NCBI RefSeq assembly: GCF_001724605.1
Contig: NZ_MEEX01000005.1
Coordinates: 110,297-174,296, forward strand
Length of the DNA stretch: 64,000 nucleotides
Source of the DNA: Phenylobacterium sp. SCN 70-31
Lineage (GTDB): Bacteria > Pseudomonadota > Alphaproteobacteria > Caulobacterales > Caulobacteraceae
Direction: 5' to 3'
The position numbers and the translations under genes were made by a program. Positions 43,288 to 52,821 of the stretch are shown here, piece by piece. Below the pieces are notes generated by a model, which made no database searches, was not told the origin of the DNA, and saw only the letters and a program-made list of their open reading frames with translations. Within the stretch, counting starts at the first letter, position 1. Every line of letters starts with the position of its first letter.

Positions 43288-43761
43288 ATGTCGGTATCCA
43301 GGGATCGGGCGGAGCCTGACGCCGGCGAACCCTCCGCGTGCAAGGTGGGGCTGACTCCCGCTGAACGCCTGCTGTTCGCCGGGGTGCGCGCCTGGGCCCG
43401 CATGCGGATTTCGGGGCATCGACCGCATCAGGCGGTGGCCGCGGCCCTGGGCCGCAGGGTGTCGGCGCGCACGGCCACCCTGTTCATCGCCTGGATCCAG
43501 GCGGTGGAGACCGGCAGCCGCCGCCCTCTGGCGCTGACCTGCCCCGACTGCGGCGGGGTCTCCACCGACGCCCAGCGCCTGATCGTGGCCTGTGGCTCGG
43601 CGCCGGTGGACGGCGCCCTGGCCTACGCGCTGCTGGAGCCGATCCTGCGCGACCCTTCGATCGTGATCGGCCTGGGCGTCCGGCTCAACCGGGCGATGGC
43701 CGCCGAGGGCTGGCCCCTGCCCGCCCGGTGCGTCGAGGGCGAGAGCCAAACGGTCCACTGA
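43288..43761 (+). CDS. Unknown protein behind Fur-like boxes
   Basis: 157 residues, no signal peptide. The start at 43288 is chosen because AAGAAGGG lies upstream and the Fur-like palindromes end just before it. Residues about 20-75 are helical and basic (VGLTPAERLLFAGVRAWARM, HRPHQAVAAALGRRV). Then comes LTCPDCGGVSTDAQRLIVACG with a CxxC pair that could bind metal, and a second helical part (ALLEPILRDPSIVIGLGVRL). I do not recognise the family with confidence. The two upstream boxes suggest iron regulation and a role in iron or heme physiology; that is inference. Confidence 0.75.
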   Translation: MSVSRDRAEPDAGEPSACKVGLTPAERLLFAGVRAWARMRISGHRPHQAVAAALGRRVSARTATLFIAWIQAVETGSRRPLALTCPDCGGVSTDAQRLIVACGSAPVDGALAYALLEPILRDPSIVIGLGVRLNRAMAAEGWPLPARCVEGESQTVH

Positions 43762-43807
43762 GCGCAGTCGCGACGGCGGCCCCCGCCTGTACGAAAAGGG
43801 GCTCAAC

Positions 43808-43834
43808 AAAAAGGGCCCGGTCGACACCGGGCCC
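43808..43834 (-). terminator. Intrinsic terminator of the downstream SDR gene
   Basis: On the minus strand GGGCCCGG (43834-43827) pairs with CCGGGCCC (43820-43813) around a 6-base loop and is followed by TTTTTG (43812-43807). This is a textbook rho-independent terminator, 27 bases past the SDR stop. Confidence 0.85.
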
Positions 43835-43860
43835 CTTCGGTCGTCGGAGATCGCGTCGTC

Positions 43861-44640
<780 letters not shown>

Positions 44641-44694
44641 GGAACAACCGCTCCCATATGATGGCGGAATGAAATCGGCAGAGGCTTTAGCCCG

Positions 44695-45111
44695 ATGAGC
44701 GGCGGCAAAAAAGCGTCACCTGACGTCAGCTTCGATGCGATGGCTCCGATCGCGCCCGAGCGCGCGCTCGTGCCCTCGGTCATGCAGGTCAACGAACGGC
44801 GGGTGCGGGCGGGCTTCTGGCCCAAGATCGCCCGGGTGGCGGCGAAGATTCCGTTCGCCCGCGACGCTCTGGCGGTCTGGTACTGCGCCCGGGACGACGA
44901 TACGCCCCTGGCGGCCAAGGGAATGATGTTCGCCGCCCTGGCCTACTTCGTCATGCCGGTGGACGCGGTGCCCGACTTCATCGCAGGGCTCGGCTACACC
45001 GACGATGCGGCGGTCTTCACCGCCCTGCTGGCGATCATCGGCAAGAACCTCAAGCCGCAGCACCGGGCGGCCGCCCGGCGCGACATCGAGCGGCTGCGGG
45101 GCGACGACTGA
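44695..45111 (+). CDS. YkvA/DUF1232 family membrane protein
   Basis: 138 residues. The C-terminal part holds the DUF1232 signature: PLAAKGMMFAALAYFVMPVD, then AVPDFIAGLGYTDDAAVFTA, with DxxPDFIxxxGxxDD as the core. Two short hydrophobic helices; the N-terminal 50 residues are variable. Function of the family is not established. It sits divergent from the SDR gene (54 bases) and convergent with the EamA gene (6 bases). Confidence 0.88.
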   Translation: MSGGKKASPDVSFDAMAPIAPERALVPSVMQVNERRVRAGFWPKIARVAAKIPFARDALAVWYCARDDDTPLAAKGMMFAALAYFVMPVDAVPDFIAGLGYTDDAAVFTALLAIIGKNLKPQHRAAARRDIERLRGDD

Positions 45112-45117
45112 ACCCGG

Positions 45118-46038
45118 TCAGCGCCCGTCGGGCTCGGCGCTGAGCTTCGCCGACCGCGCCAGCCGCTGTTCCCGCCAGGTGATGAGCAGCGTCGAGCCGG
45201 CCACGATCAGGGCGCCGGCCATGGTCCAGACGGTCGGGACCTCGGCGAACACGAAGAAGCCGATCACGGCGCTGAAGATCAGGCGCGTATAGTCGATGGG
45301 CGCCATGGCCGCGGCGTCGCCCAGCGACATGCCCTTGATGTAGCAGGCCTGGTTGACCACGCCGATGGCGCCCATCGCACAGAGCAGGACAAGGTCGGTC
45401 GGCTCCGGAACGCGCCAGGTCAGGGCTGCGCCCGGAATGGCGAACAGCAGGCCGAGGAAGGTCGACCAGACCAGGATCACCCGGGGCGCATGATCCCGCG
45501 TCAGCACTTTCATGCCCGTCACCGTCAGTGCGAACAGGAAGGACGACGCCAGCATGGCCAGCGCGGGCGCGCCCACGGCGAACTCGCCCCCCGCGCCGGG
45601 CCGCACCATCAGCAGCACGCCGAGGAACCCCACGACCGCCGCCCCGATCCGCAGAGGTCCCACCTTCTCCTTCACGACGAAGATCGCCAGCGGCACGAGC
45701 CAGAGGGTGCGGGTGAACGAGAGCGCGTTCGCATCGGCCAGCGGCATATGCTGGAAGGCGTAGAACGACAGGATGATCCCGATCGTCCCGGCGCTGGCCC
45801 GGAAGAGCAGGATGCCCGGGCGGCGGGTGGCGAACGCCGCTCCGCGGTGACGCAGAATGACCGGCAGCAGGATCACCGCGCCGGCCGCCTGGCGATAGAA
45901 GGTCTGGAGCGAGGCCGGATAGTCCTCGCCCAGGAACTTGATCAGCGTGGCCATGATCGAGAACGTCACGGCCGAGAGCAGCATCCAGAGCGCGCCCTGG
46001 ATGTTCGGAGACAGGTTCGAGGCGACGCCGCGCGTCAC
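45118..46038 (-). CDS. EamA/DMT-superfamily transporter
   Basis: 306 residues with ten helices in two EamA halves: GALWMLLSAVTFSIMATLIK, the mid-protein basic loop FVVKEKVGPLRIGAA, and the second EamA block ending VWTMAGALIVAGSTLLITW. The GTG start at 46038 overlaps the stop of the upstream SDR gene (GTGA), so it is translationally coupled to it. This points to transport of the SDR's substrate or product, which is unknown. The protein is unrelated at the detail level to the EamA protein at 13146-14036. Confidence 0.86.
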   Translation of the reverse strand: MTRGVASNLSPNIQGALWMLLSAVTFSIMATLIKFLGEDYPASLQTFYRQAAGAVILLPVILRHRGAAFATRRPGILLFRASAGTIGIILSFYAFQHMPLADANALSFTRTLWLVPLAIFVVKEKVGPLRIGAAVVGFLGVLLMVRPGAGGEFAVGAPALAMLASSFLFALTVTGMKVLTRDHAPRVILVWSTFLGLLFAIPGAALTWRVPEPTDLVLLCAMGAIGVVNQACYIKGMSLGDAAAMAPIDYTRLIFSAVIGFFVFAEVPTVWTMAGALIVAGSTLLITWREQRLARSAKLSAEPDGR

Positions 46039-46889
46039 GCGGGCGGGGACGAGGCCAGCGCCTCGCCGAACATCTCCGCGAAGGGCGATGGCCCGCTCTG
46101 GTCCCAGGCGTGCCGCGGGCCCACCGTGATGCCGCCATCGACGACGATGTGCGTGCCGGTGACGAAGGCGGCGGCGTCCGAGGCCAGAAAGAGCGCGGCC
46201 TGGGCGATGTCGTCGGGCACGCCCGCCTTGTGCGTGGGCTGGACCTTGGCGGCGTTCTCGGCCACCCGCGCCGCCATCTGGTCGGCGACCGCGCGTGGCA
46301 GACCCAGCGAAGCGCCGAAGATCGAGGTGGCGATCAGTCCGGGGCAGATGGCGTTGACGCGGATTCCCTGCGGGCTGAGCTGGGCGGCGGCCACCCGGCT
46401 CATGTGGATCACGGCGGCCTTCGCGGAGGAATAGGCGATGGGGCCGAAGCCCGCCTGGAGGCCCGCGATCGACGCCGTGTTGACGATCGAGCCGCCGCCG
46501 CGGGCCAGCATGGCCGGGACAGCGTGCTTCATGCCGAGCGCCGGGCCGCGGACGAGGACGTCGTAGATCCAGCTCCAGGTCTCGGCCTCGATGGCCGGGA
46601 TTTCGCGCATGCCGTCGGAGATGCCGGCGTTGTTGAAAAGGATATCCAGGCCACCGAACTCCGAGACGGCCAGCCCGATCGCCGCGGCGATCTCGGCCTC
46701 CTTCGTCACGTCGCAATGGGCGTAGCGGACGACGCCGGGGAACCGCGTCTCCAGCATGGCGCCCTTCTCGTCCTGGATGTCGGCGGCCACCACCTTCGCG
46801 CCCTCGGCGACGAACAGCTCCACCGTCCCGAGCCCGATGCCCGACGCCCCGCCGGTGATCACCGCCACCTTGCCGTCCAGCCTGCCCAT
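46035..46889 (-). CDS. Short-chain dehydrogenase/reductase
   Basis: 284-residue classical SDR with GGGAGGG upstream. Motifs: ITGGASGIGLGTVELF, Asp after beta 2 (AADIQDEKG) indicating NAD(H), LFNNAGISDGM, SIVNTASIAG with catalytic Ser, AYSSAKAAVIHM with Tyr and Lys, NAICPGLIATSIF, and the C-terminal VVDGGITVGPRHAWD. It is a member of the cyclohexanol/steroid-type alcohol dehydrogenase cluster; the substrate cannot be assigned. It overlaps the EamA transporter gene by 4 bases. Confidence 0.9.
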   Translation of the reverse strand: MGRLDGKVAVITGGASGIGLGTVELFVAEGAKVVAADIQDEKGAMLETRFPGVVRYAHCDVTKEAEIAAAIGLAVSEFGGLDILFNNAGISDGMREIPAIEAETWSWIYDVLVRGPALGMKHAVPAMLARGGGSIVNTASIAGLQAGFGPIAYSSAKAAVIHMSRVAAAQLSPQGIRVNAICPGLIATSIFGASLGLPRAVADQMAARVAENAAKVQPTHKAGVPDDIAQAALFLASDAAAFVTGTHIVVDGGITVGPRHAWDQSGPSPFAEMFGEALASSPPA

Positions 46890-47015
46890 CGTGTCGCCCT
46901 CCCGTATCTTATCGGCGGTTACTAGGCCCGCTCCCGGGGACGTGGCAACGGCGTCGCGCGAACGAAATCTTCAGCGCTGCCGGAATACGCCCGACGACAC
47001 ACAGGACGGCAGGGC

Positions 47016-49166
47016 ATGAGTCTCCGAATATCGCCGACACCGATGTCGATACGCCGTCCCGGCAAGTGGGCGGCGGCGCTGGCCCGTGCGGCCCTCGCCG
47101 ACCCGGCCGCCTCGAATCCGGCCCTGGGCGCAGCTTCCGCGCTGATCGTGTTCGCCGCGGCCGTGCCGTTCGCCGGCTGGACCCTGCCCGCGATCTGGCT
47201 CGCCGCCATGCTGGTCCTGGCGCTGAGCGAAGCGGTCTGGCCCGAGGCGGGGCCCAAGGGACCGGACGCGGTCCGGCCCTGCATCTGGCTGACCAGCGCC
47301 GGCTATTCCCTCGCCGGCCTCTACCTCACCATTTTCCACACGGGCGCCGCGCAGACCTTGGGGGTCACGCTGTTTGGCGTGGTGATGTTCCAGATCCTGG
47401 CGCGAGACTATGAACGGCCGCGACGCCTCTGGCTTCATCTCACCGCCCCTCTTTTGGCCGTCGTGACGGTTCAGGTCGCCGCGGGTGCGGATCTGCTGCT
47501 GGGCGGGGAGCCGTGGCGGCTCGTGACCTTGCTGGCCAGCCCCTACGTCGTCTACCGGGCCCTGCGCGCCGTGCATCACAACCTCGACGGCAGCCGGCGT
47601 CAGGCCGAGGCCGCGCTGGCCCAGCTCGGAGAGAGCGAGGCGCGCTATCGGCAGCTCGCCGAACGCTCGCCCGACATCATCATCCGCTACGACGTGGAAG
47701 GACGCCTCGAATACCTGTCGCCGGCGGCGAGCCGCTACGCCGCCGATCCCTCGGATCTGATCGGGCGCAACGTCCGCGAGTTTCTCGACCCCTGCGAACT
47801 CGACCGCAACGCCGCATTTCTGCAAGACCTGGCCGCGGGCCAGCCGGCGGCCGCCACGGATCAGAGCGTCTGGCGGACGTGGACCCCTGACGGCGAGCTC
47901 ATCTTCCTGGAAGGCGCCACCTCGCCCATCAGCGACGACGACGGCCGCCACGTCGGCGCTATGGCGATCCTGAGGGATGTCACCGCGCGGGTGGCGCTGG
48001 AGGACGAACTGCGCCGCAAGACGGCCGAGGCGGAGGCCGCGACGGTCGCCAAGAGCCAGTTCCTGGCCAACATGAGCCACGAGATCCGCACACCCCTGAC
48101 CGGCGTCATCGGGTTCGCCCGGCTGCTGAGGACGATTCCGGGCCTTCCGGCCGACGCCGGCCGCTACGCCAGCCGCATCCACACCAGCGCCGACGCCCTG
48201 CTGGCGGTGGTCAACGACGTGCTCGACTTCTCCAAACTCGAGGCCGACCAGGTCCAGCTCGATCCGCAACCCCTGGACCCGCGGGCGTTCGTCGAGGAGA
48301 TCGCCGATCTCGTGCGCGACCAGGCGGCGGCCAAGGGCCTGAGCCTCACGCTCGAGACCGACCACGACCTGCCGGCCTGGATCGCGGCGGACGGCGCGCG
48401 ACTTCGGCAGATCGCTTTGAACCTTCTCACCAACGCCGTGAAGTTCACGGCCGAGGGCGGTGTCACGATCTCCGCGGAGACATCCTCCGACCGTTCCAGC
48501 CTCAGGATCGCGGTGCGCGACACGGGGATCGGCGTACCGGCCGAGGTGGCCGGACGGCTGTTCCAGCGCTTCTCACAGGTCGACGGATCGGCCACCCGCC
48601 AGCACGGGGGCACCGGACTGGGCCTGGCGATCTCGAAAGGGCTCGTCGAGATCATGGGGGGCCGGATCGGCGTGGAAAGCACGCCCGGGGTCGGCTCGAC
48701 GTTCTGGTTCACCATCCCCATCGCGCACGCTACGGCGCCCGCCGAGACCGCGGTCTCGGACCCGACGGCCGGCGCCGAACTGTCGGCAATCCGCATTCTG
48801 ATGGTCGACGACGTGTCGGTGAATCGCGAACTCGTCGCCGCGATGCTGGAGCCCTTCGACCTGACGGTCGTCGAAGCCGCCAGCGGCGCCGCCGCCGTCG
48901 AGGCGGCGCTGCATTCGCGGTTCGACCTGATCCTGATGGATCTCCAGATGCCCGGGATGGACGGACTGGCCGCCACCGCGGCGATACGGGCCAACTGCGA
49001 CCTCAACCGCCTCACGCCGATCGTGGCGCTGTCGGCCAATATCCTGCCCGAGCAGGTCCAGGCCTGCCTGGCCGGCGGTATGAACGACCACATCGGCAAG
49101 CCGATCGACGCCGGCGAGCTGCTCGGCGCGATCGGCCGCTGGGCGGCGCGGCGCGACGCCGCCTGA
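47016..49166 (+). CDS. Membrane PAS hybrid sensor histidine kinase
   Basis: 716 residues. Four to five membrane helices (about 35-165), then a coiled linker, a PAS domain (about 208-330: RYRQLAERSPDIIIRYDVEG), HisKA with H355 in FLANMSHEIRTPLTGVIGFA, an HATPase_c domain (NLLTNAVKFTAEGG, DTGIGVP, GGTGLGLAISKGL), and a C-terminal receiver with D642 in LILMDLQMPGMDG and a Lys in HIGKPIDAGE. There is no Hpt domain, so a separate phosphotransferase is needed. It belongs to the large group of alphaproteobacterial hybrid kinases related to cell-cycle and stress kinases; the signal is unknown. Confidence 0.93.
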   Translation: MSLRISPTPMSIRRPGKWAAALARAALADPAASNPALGAASALIVFAAAVPFAGWTLPAIWLAAMLVLALSEAVWPEAGPKGPDAVRPCIWLTSAGYSLAGLYLTIFHTGAAQTLGVTLFGVVMFQILARDYERPRRLWLHLTAPLLAVVTVQVAAGADLLLGGEPWRLVTLLASPYVVYRALRAVHHNLDGSRRQAEAALAQLGESEARYRQLAERSPDIIIRYDVEGRLEYLSPAASRYAADPSDLIGRNVREFLDPCELDRNAAFLQDLAAGQPAAATDQSVWRTWTPDGELIFLEGATSPISDDDGRHVGAMAILRDVTARVALEDELRRKTAEAEAATVAKSQFLANMSHEIRTPLTGVIGFARLLRTIPGLPADAGRYASRIHTSADALLAVVNDVLDFSKLEADQVQLDPQPLDPRAFVEEIADLVRDQAAAKGLSLTLETDHDLPAWIAADGARLRQIALNLLTNAVKFTAEGGVTISAETSSDRSSLRIAVRDTGIGVPAEVAGRLFQRFSQVDGSATRQHGGTGLGLAISKGLVEIMGGRIGVESTPGVGSTFWFTIPIAHATAPAETAVSDPTAGAELSAIRILMVDDVSVNRELVAAMLEPFDLTVVEAASGAAAVEAALHSRFDLILMDLQMPGMDGLAATAAIRANCDLNRLTPIVALSANILPEQVQACLAGGMNDHIGKPIDAGELLGAIGRWAARRDAA

Positions 49167-49171
49167 GGCGT

Positions 49172-50170
49172 CTAGACCGTCACCACCACCTTGCCCATCG
49201 CCTTGCGGCTGGCGAGGTGCGCGATGGCCTTGGGGGCGTCGGCCAGGCTGAAGGTCTCGGAGACGTGCGGCTTGATCTTGCCATCCACGTACATCTGCAT
49301 CAGCTCGGCCACGCTCTCCTGGTGCTTCTTCGGGTTCTTGCCCACCCAGGCGCCCCAGAACACGCCCACGATCTCGCAGCCCTTCAGCAGGGCCAGATTG
49401 AGCGGGATCTTGGGAATCTCGCCAGCGGCGAAGCCCACCACGAGGTACTTGCCCTCCCAGGCGATCGAGCGCAGCGCGGGCTCGGCGTAGGCGTCGCCGA
49501 TGGCGTCGTAGATCACGTCGGCGCCGTTGGGGGCCGTGGCGTCCTTGAACAGGCCGGCCAGCGCCTTCTGCCCGTCGCGGTCGAACGGGCCCTTGGGATA
49601 GACCACGCCCGAGGCCGCCCCTCGGCTGATGCAGAGATCCACCTTCTCCTGGCTCGAGGCCGCGGCGATCACCGTCGCGCCCATCGCCTTGCCCAGTTCG
49701 ACCGCCGCCAGGCCCACGCCGCCCGCGGCGCCCAGCACCAGCAGGGACTGGCCCGCCTGGAGGTTCGCGCGGTCCTTCAGCGCGTGCCAGCTCGTGCCGT
49801 AGGTCATGATGAAGGCCGCCGCGTCGTCGAACGGCATGGCGTCGGGGATCTTCACCAGACGATGCGCCTCGAGCGCGATCTGCTCGGCCATGCCGCCCCA
49901 GCCGGTGTTGCCCAGCACGCGGTCGCCCGGCTTCACGTGGGTGACGCCCTCGCCCACCGACTTCACGATCCCGCTGATCTCGCCGCCGGGCGAGAAGGGC
50001 CGCTCGGGCTTGAACTGATACTTGTCCTCGATGATCAGCACGTCGGGGAAGTTGACCCCGATCGCCTTCACCTCGACCACCGCATGACCGGGCTTGGCCA
50101 CGGGATCGGCCACCTCTTCCAGCACCAGGGTCTCGGGCCCGCCGACAGCCTTGCTCAACAGCGCTTTCAT
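49172..50170 (-). CDS. NADPH:quinone oxidoreductase (zinc-less MDR family)
   Basis: 332 residues from the ATG at 50170 with GGAGAAGG upstream; a longer frame was rejected. GroES-like N-terminal domain (VEVKAIGVNFPDVLIIEDKY, FSPGGEISGIVKSVG, GDRVLGNTGWGGMAEQIAL) and a Rossmann domain with VLGAAGGVGLAAVELGKAMG. Zinc-ligand cysteines of alcohol dehydrogenases are absent, as in QOR/zeta-crystallin. It reduces quinones or enones with NADPH. It is divergent from rlmN across 142 bases. Confidence 0.9.
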   Translation of the reverse strand: MKALLSKAVGGPETLVLEEVADPVAKPGHAVVEVKAIGVNFPDVLIIEDKYQFKPERPFSPGGEISGIVKSVGEGVTHVKPGDRVLGNTGWGGMAEQIALEAHRLVKIPDAMPFDDAAAFIMTYGTSWHALKDRANLQAGQSLLVLGAAGGVGLAAVELGKAMGATVIAAASSQEKVDLCISRGAASGVVYPKGPFDRDGQKALAGLFKDATAPNGADVIYDAIGDAYAEPALRSIAWEGKYLVVGFAAGEIPKIPLNLALLKGCEIVGVFWGAWVGKNPKKHQESVAELMQMYVDGKIKPHVSETFSLADAPKAIAHLASRKAMGKVVVTV

Positions 50171-50312
50171 GGACGCCTTCTCCCGCGTTCTCGAATGATT
50201 GGGGCGCGACCCTAGCGGGGTCGAACGGATGTTTGAAGTGCCTGTCGCGTGTCGAATTTGGTGACGGCCTCTCTCTCCCCTATATTCGCCGCCTTCCAGA
50301 AGGATCCGAACC

Positions 50313-51509
50313 TTGGGCGTGACCCTCGATCTCAGCCGTGCGCCGGCCCGGCCGGTGACGCCGACCAACCTGACGGGCCTTTCCCGCCAGGAGCTGGCCG
50401 ACGCCCTGGTCGAGGCGGGTGTCTGTCCGCGCGAGAAGGCGAAGATGCGCGCCTCGCAGGCCTGGCGCTGGATCCATCACTACGGCGTCACCGACTTCGC
50501 CGCGATGACCGACATCGCCAAGGACACGCGCGCCGCGATGGTCGCAGCCTTCACCCTCGCCCGCCCGGAAGTGGTCGAGCGTCAGGTGTCGAAAGACGGC
50601 ACCCGCAAGTGGCTGATCCGCATGGGCCCCGGGATCGAGGTCGAGACCGTCTACATTCCCGATGTGGGCCGGGCCGGCGCGCTCTGCGTCAGCTCCCAGG
50701 TCGGCTGCACGCTGAACTGCACCTTCTGCCACACGGGCACCCAGGCCCTGGTGCGCAACCTGACCGCCGCAGAGATCGTGGCCCAGGTCCAGGTGGCCCG
50801 GGACGACCTCGGCGAATGGCCCTCGCCGAAGGAGGACCGACGCCTGTCGAACATCGTGTTCATGGGCATGGGCGAGCCGCTCTACAACCTCGACAACGTG
50901 GCCAAGGCCATCGACATCATCGCCGACAACGAGGGCATCGCCATCTCGCGCCGGCGGATCACGGTGTCGACCTCGGGCGTGGTCCCCCAGCTCCAGGCGC
51001 TCGGCGAGAAGACGCAAGCGATGCTGGCCATCTCGCTGCACGCCACCAACGATGAGCTGCGCGAAAAGCTGGTGCCGCTCAACAGAAAGTATCCGCTTGC
51101 GGAGCTGATGGCCGGCATCCGCGCCTATCCCGGCCTGGGCAACGCCCGCCGGGTGACCTTCGAGTACGTCATGCTGAAGGGCGTCAACGACAGTCCGGCC
51201 GAGGCCAAGGCCCTGGTCCAGCTCCTCAAGGGCGTTCCGGCCAAGATCAACCTGATTCCGTTCAACCCCTGGCCCGGCACGGACTACGAGTGCTCCTCCT
51301 GGTCCACGATCGAGCAGTTCGCGGCGATCCTGAACCGCGGCGGCTACGCCTCGCCCATCCGCACGCCGCGCGGCCGCGACATCCTGGCCGCCTGCGGTCA
51401 GCTCAAGAGCGAGAGCGAGAAGCAGCGGGCCAGCGCCCGGCGCCGGGCCGAGGCGGGCCAGGCCGAAACCGGGAAAGCCGGGGTCGAGGACACCCCCGTT
51501 TCCGGGTAG
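50313..51509 (+). CDS. rlmN: 23S rRNA (A2503-C2) / tRNA (A37-C2) methyltransferase
   Basis: 398 residues from a TTG at 50313 with AAGGAT 8 bases upstream. It is a radical-SAM enzyme: the cluster CxxxCxxC is CTLNCTFC, followed by [22 protein letters not shown]-binding [52 protein letters not shown], and the C-terminal methyl-carrying Cys in [10 protein letters not shown]. It installs 2-methyladenosine at A2503 of 23S rRNA and A37 of some tRNAs. A C-terminal charged tail of about 30 residues is extra. DUF350 and protease genes follow on the same strand. Confidence 0.97.
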   Translation: MGVTLDLSRAPARPVTPTNLTGLSRQELADALVEAGVCPREKAKMRASQAWRWIHHYGVTDFAAMTDIAKDTRAAMVAAFTLARPEVVERQVSKDGTRKWLIRMGPGIEVETVYIPDVGRAGALCVSSQVGCTLNCTFCHTGTQALVRNLTAAEIVAQVQVARDDLGEWPSPKEDRRLSNIVFMGMGEPLYNLDNVAKAIDIIADNEGIAISRRRITVSTSGVVPQLQALGEKTQAMLAISLHATNDELREKLVPLNRKYPLAELMAGIRAYPGLGNARRVTFEYVMLKGVNDSPAEAKALVQLLKGVPAKINLIPFNPWPGTDYECSSWSTIEQFAAILNRGGYASPIRTPRGRDILAACGQLKSESEKQRASARRRAEAGQAETGKAGVEDTPVSG

Positions 51510-51556
51510 AAGCTCGGCCGTGCTAAGGCTCCGCCCGCAGTATCGGGATTCCACGC

Positions 51557-51976
51557 ATGCCCACGACCTCGCCTGAGATCCAGGCTTTCGCCGCCGGTTT
51601 CCCGATCTTCCTGGCGCATGCGAGCGTCACCATCGTGATCCTGCTGATCGGTGCGGCGGCCTATGTCCTGCTGACCCCGCACAAGGAGATCAGCCTGATC
51701 CGCGAGGGCAACACGGCGGCGGCCGTCTCGCTGGGCGGCGTGCTGATCGGCCTCGCCATCCCGCTCTCGGCCTCGCTCAAGGCCTCGGCCAACGTCATCG
51801 AGATCGGCCTCTGGGGCGCCGTCACGGTGGTGGTCCAGCTCCTCGTCTTCCGCCTGGTCGACATCATCCTGCGCGGCCTGCCCAGGCGCATCCAGGAGGG
51901 TGAGATCTCGGCCGCGGCCCTCCTGGTGGGCGCCAAGATCGCGACGGCCCTGCTCGTGGCCGCCGCGCGCAGCTAG
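51557..51976 (+). CDS. DUF350 (YjfL-type) inner-membrane protein
   Basis: 139 residues with four hydrophobic helices (about 15-40, 57-75, 82-105, 115-138). The family core is visible: EISLIREGNTAAAVSLGGVL, then IGLAIPLSASLKASANVIE. Function of the family is unknown, although it often sits near membrane-stress or polyamine-linked genes. It lies 47 bases after rlmN and 14 bases before the trypsin-like gene, making a likely operon. Confidence 0.87.
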   Translation: MPTTSPEIQAFAAGFPIFLAHASVTIVILLIGAAAYVLLTPHKEISLIREGNTAAAVSLGGVLIGLAIPLSASLKASANVIEIGLWGAVTVVVQLLVFRLVDIILRGLPRRIQEGEISAAALLVGAKIATALLVAAARS

Positions 51977-51990
51977 GCCGAGCGGCGGCC

Positions 51991-52821
51991 ATGCGCTTTC
52001 CACGACTCCCCGACTGGGCGATCTACGCCGCCGTCGTCGTGGCCGTGCTGTTCGCCGCTCTGGGGCGGGACGAGCGCGCCGATGCGCCGCCGCCGCCGCC
52101 CAAGGGTTCCGAACCGCTGGGCGAGGTGGTGGGGCCGGCCTCGCCCTTCGACCCCTCGGTGGTCGTGGACGTGCCGAAGAAGACCGGGCCGGCCGCCGGC
52201 ACCGCGTTCTCCATCGCCCGCTCCGGAGTCTGGCTCACCGCCCGCCACGTGGTGGACGGCTGCGACAAGCCGGTGATCGTCGTCGGCCCTTCGACCGGCG
52301 TGGCCGTCGACGTCCGGGTCGACCCGCGCAGCGAGGCCGCATTGCTGTTCACCGAGGGCGGTTCCGACGCCCTCCCGCTCAGCCTCACCGAGCCGTTGCG
52401 GCGCGGACAGCGAGCGTTCCATCCCGGCTTCCCGCAGGGCGAGCCGGGCGAAGCCAGCTCGCGCCTGCTGGGACGCGAGACCCTGGTGGTGCGCGGCCAC
52501 GGCGCCCGTAGCGAGCCGGTCCTGGTCTGGGCCGAGACGGGCCGAACCGACGGGTTGAAGGGTTCTCTGGGCGGACTGTCCGGCGCCCCGGCCCTCGACG
52601 CCCAGGGCCGGGTGCTGGGCGTCACCATCGCCGAGAGTCCGCGGCGCGGTCGCATCTACACCACCGCGCCCGAGATGGTGCGGGAGACCCTGTCGTCCAA
52701 CGGGCGCCGGCCGGACGGCGCCGGAACCGCGCGGCAGACGATCACCCCGCAGAACTACTTCTATGTCGCCGACGACCTGCGCCGCGAGCTTCAGGTGGCT
52801 CAGGTGCTCTGCCTGGATTGA
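51991..52821 (+). CDS. Membrane-anchored trypsin-like serine protease
   Basis: 276 residues. One N-terminal helix (WAIYAAVVVAVLFAALG) anchors or exports it, followed by a Pro-rich linker. The S1-type fold is indicated by GTAFSIARSGVWLTARHVVD with the catalytic His, an Asp candidate in VRVDPRSEAALLF, and the nucleophile Ser in GGLSGAPALDAQGRVLG. No PDZ domain follows, unlike DegP/DegS; the tail (YFYVADDLRRELQVAQVLCLD) is unassigned. It is probably periplasmic. It lies 14 bases after the DUF350 gene, and its 3' end overlaps the convergent ampG gene by 22 bases. Confidence 0.85.
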   Translation: MRFPRLPDWAIYAAVVVAVLFAALGRDERADAPPPPPKGSEPLGEVVGPASPFDPSVVVDVPKKTGPAAGTAFSIARSGVWLTARHVVDGCDKPVIVVGPSTGVAVDVRVDPRSEAALLFTEGGSDALPLSLTEPLRRGQRAFHPGFPQGEPGEASSRLLGRETLVVRGHGARSEPVLVWAETGRTDGLKGSLGGLSGAPALDAQGRVLGVTIAESPRRGRIYTTAPEMVRETLSSNGRRPDGAGTARQTITPQNYFYVADDLRRELQVAQVLCLD

